Source: Embleya sp040629175 (lineage in GTDB: Bacteria; Actinomycetota; Actinomycetes; Streptomycetales; Streptomycetaceae). From it: a DNA stretch of 64,000 nucleotides. Positions 31,102 through 39,922 of this stretch are shown here, in pieces (positions within the stretch are counted from its first letter, which is position 1; every line of letters starts with the position of its first letter). The notes under the pieces were generated by a model, which saw nothing but the letters and a program-made list of their open reading frames with translations, was not told the origin of the DNA and searched no databases. Both the position numbers and the translations under genes were made by a program. The stretch is from contig NZ_JBEXUX010000019.1 in the NCBI RefSeq assembly GCF_040629175.1, positions 90,339 to 154,338 of the forward strand, written 5' to 3'.

Positions 31102-32544
31102 TCAGTGCGCCGGTCGGGAGTGTTTGGGCAGCAGGCCGACCAGGAGAAGCGCGAGGAGGTACAGGGCGGCGCAGATGCCGAAGACCCATTGCGCGGCGTG
31201 GAAGTAGGACTGCGTGGTGCCGTGGGCGGCACGGGAGAAGAACACCGTGCCGAGGGCGGCGACACCGATGGCTCCGGCGAACTGTTGCACGGCGTTGAGC
31301 ATGCCGGCACCGGTGCCGACCTCCTCGGCCGTGGCGTCGCCGAGGATGAAGTCGAAGAGCGGGATGAACATCAGGCCCGCGCCGAAGCCGGTGAGGAACA
31401 ACGACGGCGCGAGTTGCCACACGGTGATGCCGGTGTTCCAGTGCACGGTGGACCACCACAGGGCGAGCAGGCCGACGATCGCGACGGACAGGCCGATGCG
31501 CATCGTGGCACGGCCGAGCTTCTCGGCGAGCACGGCACCCGCGAGCAGGACCGCGACGGCGGTGCCCAGCGCCCAGGGGATCAGGGTGAGGCCGGTGTGC
31601 AAGGGCGTCCAGTGCAGGCCGAGTTGCAACAACAGGTTGATGACCAGGACGAACGCGCCGAGCGAGGCGTAGAAGCCGCCGACGATCAGCAGTCCGACGA
31701 CGAAGCTGCGCCGGCGGAACAGGGACGGCGTGATGACCGGGTGCGGGCTGCGACGTTCGGAGGCGACGAAGAGCGCGAACACCGCGACCGAGGCGACCAT
31801 CGAGAGATACGTCCAGACCGGCCAACCCAGCTCGCGCCCCTGGATGAGCGGGACGATCAGCAGCGCGGAACCCGCGGTGAGCAGCCCCACGCCGACGAGG
31901 TCGAGCCGGCTGCCCGGGTCCTCACCGGCATGGTGGGGCAGGACGCGGCGGCCGAGGACCGCGGCGGCGACGCCGAAGGGCACGTTGATCAGGAAGATCG
32001 AGCGCCACTGGCTGCCGAACAGGTCCAGGTGGAGCAGCCAGCCGGCGAGGATCGGACCGGCCACCGTGGCCAGGCCCATGATCGGACCGAACGGCATGAG
32101 GGCCTTGCGCAGGTGCTCGGGCGGGAAGACGACCTTCACCAGTGCCATGCCCTGGGGGATCATCACCGATCCGAATAGTCCCTGGAGCAGGCGGGCTCCG
32201 ATCAGGAAGCCGGGACCGGGCGCGAGGCCGCAGGCCAGTGAGGCGAGGGCGAAGCCGTTCAGGCCGATCAGGAACAGGCGTCGGCGGCCGAGGATGTCGC
32301 CGAGCCGGCCGGAGGTGACCAGGCCGAGGGCGAAGGCCGCGGTGTAGACGGTCAGCACCCATTGCAGGGTCATCGGGCCGCCGCCGAGGTCGGCGCGGAT
32401 GGACGGACCCGCGAGGTTGGCGACGCTGGAGTCGATCAGGTCCATGATCTCGGCGATGAAGACGACGGCCAGGACCAGCCAGGCCCGCCGGAGGGGGATC
32501 GGATCGGCACGGGAAGCCGTCAACGAACTTTGTTCAGTAGTCAT
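31102..32544 (-). CDS. MFS transporter, DHA2/EmrB-type drug efflux
   Basis: A 480-residue major-facilitator protein with about fourteen membrane segments. Motif A reads SGRLGDILGRRR and motif C lies around LATVAGPILAGWLL. The start RAWLVLAVVFIAEIMDLIDSSVANLAGPSI is typical of DHA2 proton/drug antiporters. The ATG at 32544 directly abuts an inverted repeat recognised by the divergent TetR protein. TAGAAC at 32552-32557 (minus strand) is 7 nt upstream, so the transcript is probably leaderless. Induction by an exported compound through TetR is likely. Confidence 0.95.
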   Translation of the reverse strand: MTTEQSSLTASRADPIPLRRAWLVLAVVFIAEIMDLIDSSVANLAGPSIRADLGGGPMTLQWVLTVYTAAFALGLVTSGRLGDILGRRRLFLIGLNGFALASLACGLAPGPGFLIGARLLQGLFGSVMIPQGMALVKVVFPPEHLRKALMPFGPIMGLATVAGPILAGWLLHLDLFGSQWRSIFLINVPFGVAAAVLGRRVLPHHAGEDPGSRLDLVGVGLLTAGSALLIVPLIQGRELGWPVWTYLSMVASVAVFALFVASERRSPHPVITPSLFRRRSFVVGLLIVGGFYASLGAFVLVINLLLQLGLHWTPLHTGLTLIPWALGTAVAVLLAGAVLAEKLGRATMRIGLSVAIVGLLALWWSTVHWNTGITVWQLAPSLFLTGFGAGLMFIPLFDFILGDATAEEVGTGAGMLNAVQQFAGAIGVAALGTVFFSRAAHGTTQSYFHAAQWVFGICAALYLLALLLVGLLPKHSRPAH

Positions 32545-32574
32545 GAACTAAGTTCTAGGCGACGAACTTAGTTC
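32525..32574. promoter_or_regulatory. Three-site TetR operator array
   Basis: Three near-identical 11-mers are spaced 20 and 19 bp apart: GAACTTTGTTC (32525-32535, inside the MFS gene), GAACTAAGTTC (32545-32555) and GAACTTAGTTC (32564-32574). The last two are exact reverse complements. They cover the -10 of the MFS gene and the upstream part of the TetR promoter. Confidence 0.8.
32552..32557 (-). promoter_or_regulatory. -10 box TAGAAC of the MFS gene (leaderless)
   Basis: Read on the minus strand, TAGAAC ends 7 nt before the ATG at 32544 and overlaps the central operator. Confidence 0.55.
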
Positions 32575-32583
32575 TGGTCAAGC

Positions 32584-32589
32584 TAGAAT
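32584..32589 (+). promoter_or_regulatory. -10 box TAGAAT of the TetR gene (leaderless)
   Basis: TAGAAT ends 6 nt before the ATG at 32596. Confidence 0.6.
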
Positions 32590-32595
32590 GTGCCC

Positions 32596-33348
32596 ATGCC
32601 CTCCGACCACCCGAGGCGGGGCCGAGCGGCCCGCCACGCACCACAGCCCGCCGATACCGCGCCGACGCCCTCGCGGAAGGCGCCGATCACCCTCGACCGC
32701 ATCACCGACGCCGCCCTGCACGTCATCGCCACCGAGGGATACGACGCGCTCACCGTCCGCAGGATCACGCACGTCCTGGGGACCGGGCCCTCTTCGCTCT
32801 ACGCGCACATCGTCAACAGGGACGACATCGACGACCTGATCATCGGGCGGCTCTGCTCCGAGATCGTGCTGCCCGAGCCCGATCCGGCGAACTGGCAAGC
32901 GCAGACCCGCGATGTGTGCGGCCAGCTCCGCGACCGGTTCCTCGCGTACCCGGGCGTCTCCCGCGCCGCGCTCGCCATGCTCCCCACCAACCTGGAGACC
33001 CTCCGGGTCAACGAGGGCCTGCTCGCCATCCTGCTCGCCGGGGGCGTCGATCCGCAGCGGGCGGCCTGGGCCATCGACAGCCTCTCGCTCTACGTCAGCG
33101 CCTACGCCCTGGAGCGCTCGCTGCTCGCGCAACGACGGAAGCACCCGGACCACGAGTGGGTTTTCAGCCGAGCCGAACTGGTCGGCCGGTTCGAGGCACT
33201 TCCGGCCGACCGGTTTCCGCAGATCAGGCGGCACGCGGCCGAACTGACCTCGGGCGCGGGGCACGACCGCTTCGACTTCGCCCTCGGCCTGATCATCGAC
33301 AACCTCGTCCCGGAGCATCCCTCGACCCGGCCGGATCGGGTCGGGTAG
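32596..33348 (+). CDS. TetR/AcrR-family regulator
   Basis: A 250-residue repressor. The N-terminal HTH is ITDAALHVIATEGYDALTVRRITHVLGTGPSSLYAHIVNRDDIDDLI, with a TetR-type ligand-binding C-terminal domain. It is divergent from the MFS gene with about 50 bp between starts, filled by the operator array. It probably represses both genes and responds to a substrate of the pump. The start at 32596 is set by the leaderless promoter; GTG 32590 is in frame but unlikely. Confidence 0.9.
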   Translation: MPSDHPRRGRAARHAPQPADTAPTPSRKAPITLDRITDAALHVIATEGYDALTVRRITHVLGTGPSSLYAHIVNRDDIDDLIIGRLCSEIVLPEPDPANWQAQTRDVCGQLRDRFLAYPGVSRAALAMLPTNLETLRVNEGLLAILLAGGVDPQRAAWAIDSLSLYVSAYALERSLLAQRRKHPDHEWVFSRAELVGRFEALPADRFPQIRRHAAELTSGAGHDRFDFALGLIIDNLVPEHPSTRPDRVG

Positions 33349-33529
33349 GTCGTCCGGGGTCGGCGCGAACTCGGCGGAATCCGCAGGGCGGTTCGGTGCC
33401 GACCCGATGTCCGCGGCTGCGACGCCGGCCGCGGGCGAGGCGGGTCGGGCGGGGCATCACGGGTGTGCGACCGGGGCGTTCCTCGGATAGAGTTCCGCGG
33501 CCGATCGGCCACGGAACCACGGAGGCGAC

Positions 33530-34210
33530 TTGTCCAACCATCCGGGATACCCAGGCCCCCAGGGCCCACCTCCTCCTCCGCATCCGAGCCAACCCAGGTG
33601 GGCCTGGTGGGTGGTGGGCATCGCCATCCCGCTGATCGGCATCTTCGTCACCATCGCCGTCAGTCGATCCGGGTCGGATTCGGATTCGAAGAGTCCGTCG
33701 GCGAATTCGGCCACCGTGCCCGGCACCTCGCCCCCGGCTGCCTCGCCGGGCGGGCAGAACCCGCCGGCCGGCGGTGCGGGCGGCCAGTCGGCGTCGAACA
33801 CCCCGACGAACGCTGGTGGAACGGCGCGGGTCCTGTTCGGCCCGGGTCCGGTCACCGTCGACCCGAACAAGCAGTACGTCGACTTCGACACCAGTCCGCC
33901 GCTGGTCTCCCAGTCGAACAAGGCCGTGGACCTCGCCTTCCTGTACACGCTGGGCGCGCCCGAGCTCATGACGGTCGGCTCCAGCAACACCCTGGCCGCG
34001 ATCCCGCAGGGCGATCCGGACCCGACGCCGCAGGTGTGCGCCGAGGCGATTCGCAAGCGCGGCACCTACCTGGGCGGCGAACTCGCCCAGGGCACCCGCT
34101 TGTGCATGGTCACCAACGAGGGGCGCACCGGGTTCATCCGGGTGGACGGGCCGGCCGCCGCCAACGTTCCGCTGCGACTCCAGGCGACCGTCTGGGATCT
34201 TCCCGGCTGA
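33530..34210 (+). CDS. Membrane-anchored hypothetical protein with TTG start
   Basis: A 226-residue protein. A Pro/Gly-rich cytoplasmic stretch (about 20 residues) precedes a membrane helix (WAWWVVGIAIPLIGIFVTIAV), a Ser/Pro/Gly linker and an outer domain of about 120 residues with two cysteines (VCAEAI and RLCMVT). The start TTG at 33530 is preceded by GGAGG at 33521-33525, and no ATG or GTG lies before the helix. The layout is common in actinobacterial exported proteins of unknown function. Confidence 0.75.
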   Translation: MSNHPGYPGPQGPPPPPHPSQPRWAWWVVGIAIPLIGIFVTIAVSRSGSDSDSKSPSANSATVPGTSPPAASPGGQNPPAGGAGGQSASNTPTNAGGTARVLFGPGPVTVDPNKQYVDFDTSPPLVSQSNKAVDLAFLYTLGAPELMTVGSSNTLAAIPQGDPDPTPQVCAEAIRKRGTYLGGELAQGTRLCMVTNEGRTGFIRVDGPAAANVPLRLQATVWDLPG

Positions 34211-34279
34211 GGTCGGGGGGTCGCCGTCGGCGCCGGCCGTCGGGTTTGCCGAGGGTCACCGCCGATGACCGCGGTCGGG

Positions 34280-34296
34280 TTTGCCAAGACGGCAAA
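34280..34296. promoter_or_regulatory. Inverted repeat upstream of the flavoprotein
   Basis: TTTGCC-AAGAC-GGCAAA is a perfect 6+5+6 inverted repeat 54 bp before the flavoprotein start. A further TTTGCC half site with a similar lead-in (GTCGGGTTTGCC) occurs about 40 bp upstream. Likely an operator; the regulator is not adjacent. Confidence 0.5.
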
Positions 34297-34350
34297 GAAG
34301 TTTGGCGGAATCGGCACCTCGGTCGCATGGTCGTAGTGGAGGTGGTCACG

Positions 34351-35370
34351 ATGACCGATCGGCTGATGGACGACGATTACGACGTGGTGGTCGTCGGAGG
34401 TGGTGCCGCCGGACTGGGCGGAGCGTTGACGCTGGCGCGGGCCCGACGCTCGGTGTTGGTGATCGACTCCGGTGCCCCGCGCAACGCGCCGGCCGCGGGG
34501 GTGCACGGGCTGCCGACCCTGGACGGGATCGCGCCGGCGGAATACGTGGCCCGCGCCCGGGCCGAGGTGCGTGGCTACGGCGCCCACGTGGTCTTTGCCG
34601 AGGTCGACGCGGTCCGCCGTACCCGTGACGGGTTCACGGTGACGACGGCCGACGGTCGGGCCGTGCGTGCCCGTCGGTTGTTGGTGACCACCGGGCTGGT
34701 CGACGAATTGCCGGACGTACCCGGGCTGCGCGGCCGGTGGGGGCGGGACGTGCTGCACTGTCCGTACTGCCATGGTTGGGAGATCCGCGACCAGCCCGTC
34801 GGGGTGTTGGCCTGCGGCCCGCTGTCGGTGCACCAGGCGCTGTTGTTGCGCCAGTGGAGCGCGGATGTCACCTACTTCGCGCACACCATGCCCCCGAGCG
34901 ACGAGGACGCGGAGCAACTGGCCGCCGTCGGCATCCGCGTGGTCGAGGGCGTGGTGGCATCGCTGGAGATCGCCGCGGACCGCCTCGTGGGCGTACGGCT
35001 GGGCGACGGCACCTTGGTCGCGCGTGCGGCGTTGGCGGTAGCGCCGCGGATGGTGGCCCGCGCCGGGTTCCTGGGCGGCATCGGATTGTGGCCGGTGGAG
35101 CATCCGTCGGGGGCCGGCGAGCACATCCCGGCCGACCCGTACGGCGCCACCGACGTACCGGGCGTGTGGGTCGCGGGCAACGTCACCGATCCCTCCGCCC
35201 AGGTCGGGACCTCGGCGGCCGCCGGCGCCGTCGCCGCGACCCGGATCAACGCCGACCTGGTCGCCGAGGCCACCCGATGCGCGGTCGCCGCCCGCCGGGA
35301 CCCGTTCTCGGCGGACAACGAGGCCCGCGTGTGCGCGAGCGTGCTGGGCGACCGGCGCCACGGCCTGTGA
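34351..35370 (+). CDS. NAD(P)/FAD-dependent oxidoreductase, thioredoxin-reductase-like
   Basis: A 339-residue flavoprotein. The FAD-binding GxGxxG is VVVGGGAAGLGGALTLARA near residues 12-30. The redox-active pair is HCPYCHGWE (C-x-x-C near 138-141), as in thioredoxin reductase, and the late FAD motif is GVWVAGNVTDPSAQVGTSAAAGAVAA. The NADPH-binding segment reads GVLACGPLSVHQALLL, where the usual GxGxxA is poorly conserved, so the electron donor could differ from NADPH. ATG 34351 has GGAGG upstream. Confidence 0.9.
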   Translation: MTDRLMDDDYDVVVVGGGAAGLGGALTLARARRSVLVIDSGAPRNAPAAGVHGLPTLDGIAPAEYVARARAEVRGYGAHVVFAEVDAVRRTRDGFTVTTADGRAVRARRLLVTTGLVDELPDVPGLRGRWGRDVLHCPYCHGWEIRDQPVGVLACGPLSVHQALLLRQWSADVTYFAHTMPPSDEDAEQLAAVGIRVVEGVVASLEIAADRLVGVRLGDGTLVARAALAVAPRMVARAGFLGGIGLWPVEHPSGAGEHIPADPYGATDVPGVWVAGNVTDPSAQVGTSAAAGAVAATRINADLVAEATRCAVAARRDPFSADNEARVCASVLGDRRHGL

Positions 35371-35455
35371 GGCGCGGGCCGGCGGCGGCGCACGCTTTTG
35401 AGCGTCGTCGGCCGCCGACCCCGTGCGCTCGCGCCGGCCCGCCGCAGCTCCGGCC

Positions 35456-35461
35456 TAGACT
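35456..35461 (+). promoter_or_regulatory. -10 box TAGACT (leaderless GTG)
   Basis: TAGACT ends 6 nt before the GTG at 35468; no ribosome site is present. Confidence 0.55.
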
Positions 35462-35467
35462 CCGACC

Positions 35468-36139
35468 GTGGCCGGACAATCACGAACGACGACGAGTACG
35501 GCGCCGCTGTCGGGTGTGCGCTTCGTGGGGTTGCGCTTTCGGCTGGAGACGCGGGGGTTGCACCGCCCGGTCCCGGTCGAGGTCGCCGCGCTCACCCATC
35601 ACGGTCCGGGCGATCACGTCGCCTGGCGCGCACACGCCCCGATCGAACCGCCCGCGCCCGACGGCGCGCCGCCCGCGCCGATCACCGTCCCGGTACCAGC
35701 CGCGGCGCCCGGCTCACTCGCCGCGGCACTGACGGACATCGAGCGCCACGTGACCCGCGATCTCCCGCACGCGATCATCGGGTTGCCGCCGTTCGCCGAG
35801 AAGACGCTCGTCCGGGAGCAGCGCGCCTACTGCCCGCTGCTCGCCTCGTGTGTCGTCCTGGACGTGCTCACCCTCGCGGCGATCGTCACCCCGACCGCCA
35901 CACCGCAGTCCTTCGACACCAGGCTGCAACACCTGGGCCTGCGCCCGCCCCTCGAACGCGCGGTCACCTGGGACGCGTACGCACTGGCCCACCTGTTCCA
36001 CACCACCGTCGCCAAGGGCATCGCCACCGGCCGCTGGTCCACGCTGGACGACCTGATCCGGGTCGCCGGCTCCTCCCCTCCCCCCGTCGAACCCGAATTC
36101 ATGCCCGCACTCGACGTGCAGGAATCCCTCTTCGACTGA
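35468..36139 (+). CDS. Hypothetical protein (223 aa)
   Basis: A 223-residue soluble protein with no signal, membrane segment or family I recognise. The first half is Pro/Ala-rich with HHGPGDHVAW; the second half is helical with EKTLVREQRAYCPLLASCVVLDVL. Strong coding bias and the leaderless promoter support the gene. It ends 2 bp before the convergent acetyltransferase. Confidence 0.7.
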   Translation: MAGQSRTTTSTAPLSGVRFVGLRFRLETRGLHRPVPVEVAALTHHGPGDHVAWRAHAPIEPPAPDGAPPAPITVPVPAAAPGSLAAALTDIERHVTRDLPHAIIGLPPFAEKTLVREQRAYCPLLASCVVLDVLTLAAIVTPTATPQSFDTRLQHLGLRPPLERAVTWDAYALAHLFHTTVAKGIATGRWSTLDDLIRVAGSSPPPVEPEFMPALDVQESLFD

Positions 36140-36141
36140 GG

Positions 36142-36738
36142 TCAGCGAGGTGGGGCGGAGAGCGGCCCGTTACCCGCCGTGCGCAGCAGGGGTTTGGTCA
36201 TGGCCCGGGTGATCGTCGGGTCGCGGCCGTCGACGTAGGGGTCGCGGAGGGTGTAGCCGGCGCCCGCGAACAGGGCGAGGGCCCGTACGTTGCGGCTGCC
36301 GGTCTCCACGACCAGTCGCCGGGCGCCGGCCTGGGCGGCGGTGTGCTCCAGCGTGCCGAGCAGGCGGCGGCCGTGGCCGTGGCCGCGCTGTTCGGGTTCG
36401 ACGTACAGGCGTTTGATCTCGGCCGCCCGACCGGGCATGGTGCGCCATCCGCCGCAGCCGACCGGGGTGTGTCCGCTGTAGGCGAGGACGAACAGGCCCT
36501 CGGGGAGCTCCAGATCGCGAGGCTCGGTGAGGTCGGGGTGATCGGCGAAGCCGTACAGGGCGACCTGTTCGGCGTACAGCGCATACAGCAGGATCTGGGT
36601 GTCCGGATGGGTGTAGGGACGCGGTACGAGCCGAACGTCGGCAAGGGCGTTGGGGCCATCGGCGCCGAACGGCCCGTGATGGCCCGGTGCCCCACCCAAC
36701 ACGGCCCCGCCCTTGGCGCGGTGCGCGAAACGGATCAA
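36142..36738 (-). CDS. GNAT acetyltransferase with TTG start
   Basis: A 198-residue acetyltransferase. It has VGCGGWRTMPGRAAEIKRLYVEPEQRGHGHGRRLLGTLEHTA, where RGHGHGRR is the acetyl-CoA loop, and NVRALALFAGAGYTLRDPY, the C-terminal GNAT signature. The N-terminus GHHGPFGADGPNALADVRLV precedes the fold. The best start is TTG at 36738, with GGGAG 7 nt upstream; no ATG occurs near. Substrate unknown. Confidence 0.8.
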   Translation of the reverse strand: MIRFAHRAKGGAVLGGAPGHHGPFGADGPNALADVRLVPRPYTHPDTQILLYALYAEQVALYGFADHPDLTEPRDLELPEGLFVLAYSGHTPVGCGGWRTMPGRAAEIKRLYVEPEQRGHGHGRRLLGTLEHTAAQAGARRLVVETGSRNVRALALFAGAGYTLRDPYVDGRDPTITRAMTKPLLRTAGNGPLSAPPR

Positions 36739-36959
36739 CGACCTGCTCCCTTCCCGCCGACCCCGCACATCGGGGCTCCCCCACGATTCTCCGCGAAGCC
36801 CCCACACCCCGAACAGTGGCCCCGGCCAACAGACCACAATCCCTCCCCGTCAACTCCCCACCACCCCCGGGCACTCGCCACTGTCGAACCCGACGGGCCG
36901 ACTCTCGGGTCGACGACTTCGGGGTTGCCCGGGGTGGTGGGGCGGAGCAGGATTCGGGG

Positions 36960-37823
36960 ATGCGGTTTTCTGTGAATGTTCCGAACTTCGGTGACTTCGC
37001 CGATCCTCGGGTGGTGGCCGCGGTCGCGGTCGCCGCCGAAGAGGCCGGGTGGGATGGGCTGTTCGTCTGGGATCACGTGGTGCACGACAAACGGGCGCGG
37101 CGCGGGCAGCCGTTCGGTGATCCCTGGATGTTGCTGACCGCCGCGGCGTTGGCCACCTCGCGGATCAGGTTGGGCACCCTGGTCACCCCGGTGCCGCGCC
37201 GGCGGCCTCAGCAACTGGCTCGCCAGGTGGCCACGTTGGATGCGCTCAGTGGCGGGCGGGTGATCTTCGGCGCGGGGCTGGGCGGGCCGTTCGAGGACGA
37301 GTACGCGGACTTCGGCGAGCCGACGGACCCGGTCGTCCTCGCCGAACGCCTGGACGAGGGGCTCGATTTGCTCGATCGTTTTTGGTCGGGCGAGCCGGTG
37401 GAGCACGACGGAACACACTTCCGGGTCCGGGACGTGACGCTGCTGCCCGCCTCGACGCAGCGCCCGCGGCCGCCGGTGTGGATCGGCGGGTTCTGGCCCA
37501 ATCGCCCGCCGATGCGCCGTGCCGCGCGCTGGGACGGCGCGGTGCCGTTGTTCGCCGACGCCCGGCACGGCCAGGCCCCGCCGCTCGACCAGGTGCACGA
37601 CCTGGTCGCCTACGTGCGCAGGCACCGCGAGTCCGACGCACCCTTCGACCTCGTCCTCGGCGGCGTCAGTCCCACCGACCCCGCCCGCGCCCACGACCTG
37701 CTCGGGCCGCTGGTCGACGCCGGCGCCACCTGGTGGGACGAACGCCGACTCATGGCCGACGAAGACCTGTACCGGTCGGCCCCGATCCTGCGGCGCGTCG
37801 AAGCGGGGCCGCCGGTGTTCTAG
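36960..37823 (+). CDS. LLM-class flavin-dependent oxidoreductase
   Basis: A 287-residue luciferase-like enzyme: MRFSVNVPNFGDF at the start, AGWDGLFVWDHVV, RIRLGTLVTPVPRRRPQQLARQVATLDALSGGRVIFGAGLGG, and RPPVWIGGFWPNRPPMRRAARWDG. The subgroup differs from the enzyme at 17011. It would use reduced FMN or F420. A CAGGAT box 6 nt before the ATG suggests a leaderless transcript. Confidence 0.9.
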   Translation: MRFSVNVPNFGDFADPRVVAAVAVAAEEAGWDGLFVWDHVVHDKRARRGQPFGDPWMLLTAAALATSRIRLGTLVTPVPRRRPQQLARQVATLDALSGGRVIFGAGLGGPFEDEYADFGEPTDPVVLAERLDEGLDLLDRFWSGEPVEHDGTHFRVRDVTLLPASTQRPRPPVWIGGFWPNRPPMRRAARWDGAVPLFADARHGQAPPLDQVHDLVAYVRRHRESDAPFDLVLGGVSPTDPARAHDLLGPLVDAGATWWDERRLMADEDLYRSAPILRRVEAGPPVF

Positions 37824-37924
37824 GGCAGCCCGGTCCGCGACCCACGAAAGGTGGCGGCGGGCTCACGGTCGGCGGGCAGTAAGGGTTATAGTTGCGCTTC
37901 ATCGGTTACCAAGGAGCGCAAGGC

Positions 37925-38509
37925 GTGCGAATCCCCCTTACCGACTACGCCCCCGGGGCGGCCGTCGCCACCGATCTGGTCAACACCTCACCGACCGTGC
38001 GACTCACCGGCGACGCCCTCCCCGATCCGGGCGCGCTGGCGAACTTCCTTGCCGAGCACGGGCTTTCCCTCGCCGCGACGGCCGACGGACGCCCGCCGAC
38101 CGAGCAGGACCTGCATCGGGTACGGCTGCTGCGCCGCGAGGCACGCGTCGTCGTGGAAACCGAGACCGAGGCGCACGCCGTGGCGGGCGCGACCGTACTC
38201 GCCGACCGGGCCGGTCGCGCCCCCACCCTGCGTCGCGGCCCCGACGGCCGAGTGCAGTGGTACGTCCCGACCGCTCCCGAGGCCACCCTCGCCGACGAAC
38301 TGGCCGCACTGATCGGCATCGCCCTGCTCGGCGTCGTCCAGGCGCTCGGCCACGAACGCTTCCGAGCCTGCGCCACCCCCCACTGCCGGGGCGTGTTCGT
38401 GGACACCAGCCGAGCCGGACGCCGCCGCTACTGCACGCCCGACCTGTGCGGCAACCGGGTCAACGTGGCCAACCACCGTGCCCGCAACAGGATTGGCGGC
38501 GTCCGATGA
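37925..38509 (+). CDS. CGNR zinc-finger (ABATE-domain) regulator
   Basis: A 194-residue protein. The N-terminal ABATE domain contains DLVNTSPTVRL. The C-terminal zinc finger reads RACATPHCRGVFVDTSRAGRRRYCTPDLCGNRVNVANHRAR, with the four Cys and the CGNR motif. This is the layout of actinobacterial CGNR regulators. A TATAGT box at 37887-37892 and AAGGAG about 8 nt before the GTG at 37925 support the start. Its stop overlaps the phosphatase start (ATGA). Confidence 0.9.
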   Translation: MRIPLTDYAPGAAVATDLVNTSPTVRLTGDALPDPGALANFLAEHGLSLAATADGRPPTEQDLHRVRLLRREARVVVETETEAHAVAGATVLADRAGRAPTLRRGPDGRVQWYVPTAPEATLADELAALIGIALLGVVQALGHERFRACATPHCRGVFVDTSRAGRRRYCTPDLCGNRVNVANHRARNRIGGVR

Positions 38510-38943
38510 GCGCCCTCACCGGCACCCTGCACCTCCCGGACGGCAGCCCGATCCGCGGCCGCGGCCTGCGCCACCCGCTGCCGGACGGACCGGTCCCGGA
38601 GTTCGGGCTCTACCTCGGCTCCGACCGGCTGCGCCGCCGGCACGAGGACCGACTGCCGTGGCCGCACGCGTGGATCGACTGGCCCGACTTCCTCCTGCCG
38701 CGCGATCGGGACGCGGCCGTCCGCGAGATCCGGGCCCTGCACGAACGAGCCCGTACCGGCGCCTCGGTCGAGGTCGCCTGCGGCGGCGGCGTCGGCCGCA
38801 CAGGCACGGTCATCGCCTGCCTCGCCGTGCTGGCCGGACTCGACCCCGCCGAGGCGATCGCCTGGACCCGACGCCGGCACCACCCGCGCGCCGTGGAAAC
38901 CCCCTGGCAGCGCCGCTGGGTGAGCCGCTTCCCGGCGGCCTGA
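38506..38943 (+). CDS. Protein-tyrosine/dual-specificity phosphatase-like protein
   Basis: A 145-residue protein with the CX5R phosphatase loop EVACGGGVGRTGTVIACL near 95-112 (Cys98, Arg104). A candidate general acid Asp occurs in WIDWPDFLLP. It is shorter than most dual-specificity phosphatases but keeps the core. It overlaps the CGNR gene by 4 bp, so both are made together; the phosphatase may act on a target controlled with the regulator (inference). Confidence 0.85.
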   Translation: MSALTGTLHLPDGSPIRGRGLRHPLPDGPVPEFGLYLGSDRLRRRHEDRLPWPHAWIDWPDFLLPRDRDAAVREIRALHERARTGASVEVACGGGVGRTGTVIACLAVLAGLDPAEAIAWTRRRHHPRAVETPWQRRWVSRFPAA

Positions 38944-38962
38944 ACGACCGCCGTGCGTGGCG

Positions 38963-39868
38963 CTACCCGCCCAGGTCGGCCAGCCGCTTCAGCGTCGCGT
39001 CGATCGACCCGCGTCCGGCGGGCAGCAGGGGCAGGCGCACGTCCGGGGTCGGAATGCGGCCCTGCGCGTGCAGCACGCCCTTGATCACGGTCGGGTTGGG
39101 TTCGCCGAACGCGGCGGCCGACAACCCGGCCAGCGCGTGGCCCAGCTCCCGGGCCCGCACGACGTCGCCGCCGCGCCAGGCGTCGGCCAGCGCCACGAAC
39201 CGGTCGGTGGCCAGGTGCGCCGAGGCGAGGATGCCGCCCGCCGCGCCCAGGGCCAGCAGCGGGGACAGGAACAGGTCGTCGCCGGCCAGCACGGCGAAGT
39301 CCGGCGGCGACTCGCCGAGCAGGTCCACCGCGTCCTGATCGACATCGCCCGTCGCCAGCTTGACGCCCACCACGCCGGGAATCCGGGCCAACTCGCGCAG
39401 TCCGGCCGCGTCGAGCGGCTGCCCGGTGCGGTACGGGATGTGATAGACGATCAGCGGCAGCGGACTCGCGCTCGCCAGATGGGCGAAGTGCGCCCGTACG
39501 CCGGCCTGCGCGGGACGGGTGAAGTACGGGACCGGCACCAGCGCGGCGACGGCCGCGGGCCACCGCGCGAGCTCCGCGAGGGCATGCGCGGAGGCCCGGG
39601 TGTCGTTGTCGCCGGCGCCGATGGTCAGCGGCGCGCCCCGAGCCGCACACACCCGCGCGCACACGGCCAGGACCGCGAGTCGTTCGTCGGCGTCGAGGGT
39701 GGCGGCCTCGCCGGTCGTCCCCAGCGCGACGATCCCGGCGGCGCCCGCGTCCAGGACGCCGTGTGCGAGGCCCTCCAGTGCCTCCTCTGCGACGCCTCCG
39801 TCGGCGGCGAACGGTGTGACGAGCGGTACGTGAACCCCGTGCAGGGGTGGAAGCCGATGCATGCCCAT
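38963..39868 (-). CDS. Dihydrodipicolinate synthase/N-acetylneuraminate lyase family (DapA-like) aldolase
   Basis: A 301-residue class I aldolase. It has HVPLVTPF near the N-terminus, GTTGEAATL (the pyruvate carboxylate loop), YHIPYRTG with the catalytic Tyr, and GVKLATGD with the Schiff-base Lys. The family cleaves or joins pyruvate with an aldehyde; members outside lysine synthesis act in sugar-acid or hydroxyproline breakdown. It is divergent from a LysR regulator and near an ornithine-cyclodeaminase-like gene, so a catabolic role is more likely than housekeeping DapA. ATG 39868 is chosen; GTG 39883 is in frame. Confidence 0.9.
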   Translation of the reverse strand: MGMHRLPPLHGVHVPLVTPFAADGGVAEEALEGLAHGVLDAGAAGIVALGTTGEAATLDADERLAVLAVCARVCAARGAPLTIGAGDNDTRASAHALAELARWPAAVAALVPVPYFTRPAQAGVRAHFAHLASASPLPLIVYHIPYRTGQPLDAAGLRELARIPGVVGVKLATGDVDQDAVDLLGESPPDFAVLAGDDLFLSPLLALGAAGGILASAHLATDRFVALADAWRGGDVVRARELGHALAGLSAAAFGEPNPTVIKGVLHAQGRIPTPDVRLPLLPAGRGSIDATLKRLADLGG

Positions 39869-39922
39869 CAGCGTGACCCGCACCTTTCGTTCAGGTCCAG
39901 TTCACATTGATAAATCCGAGCG

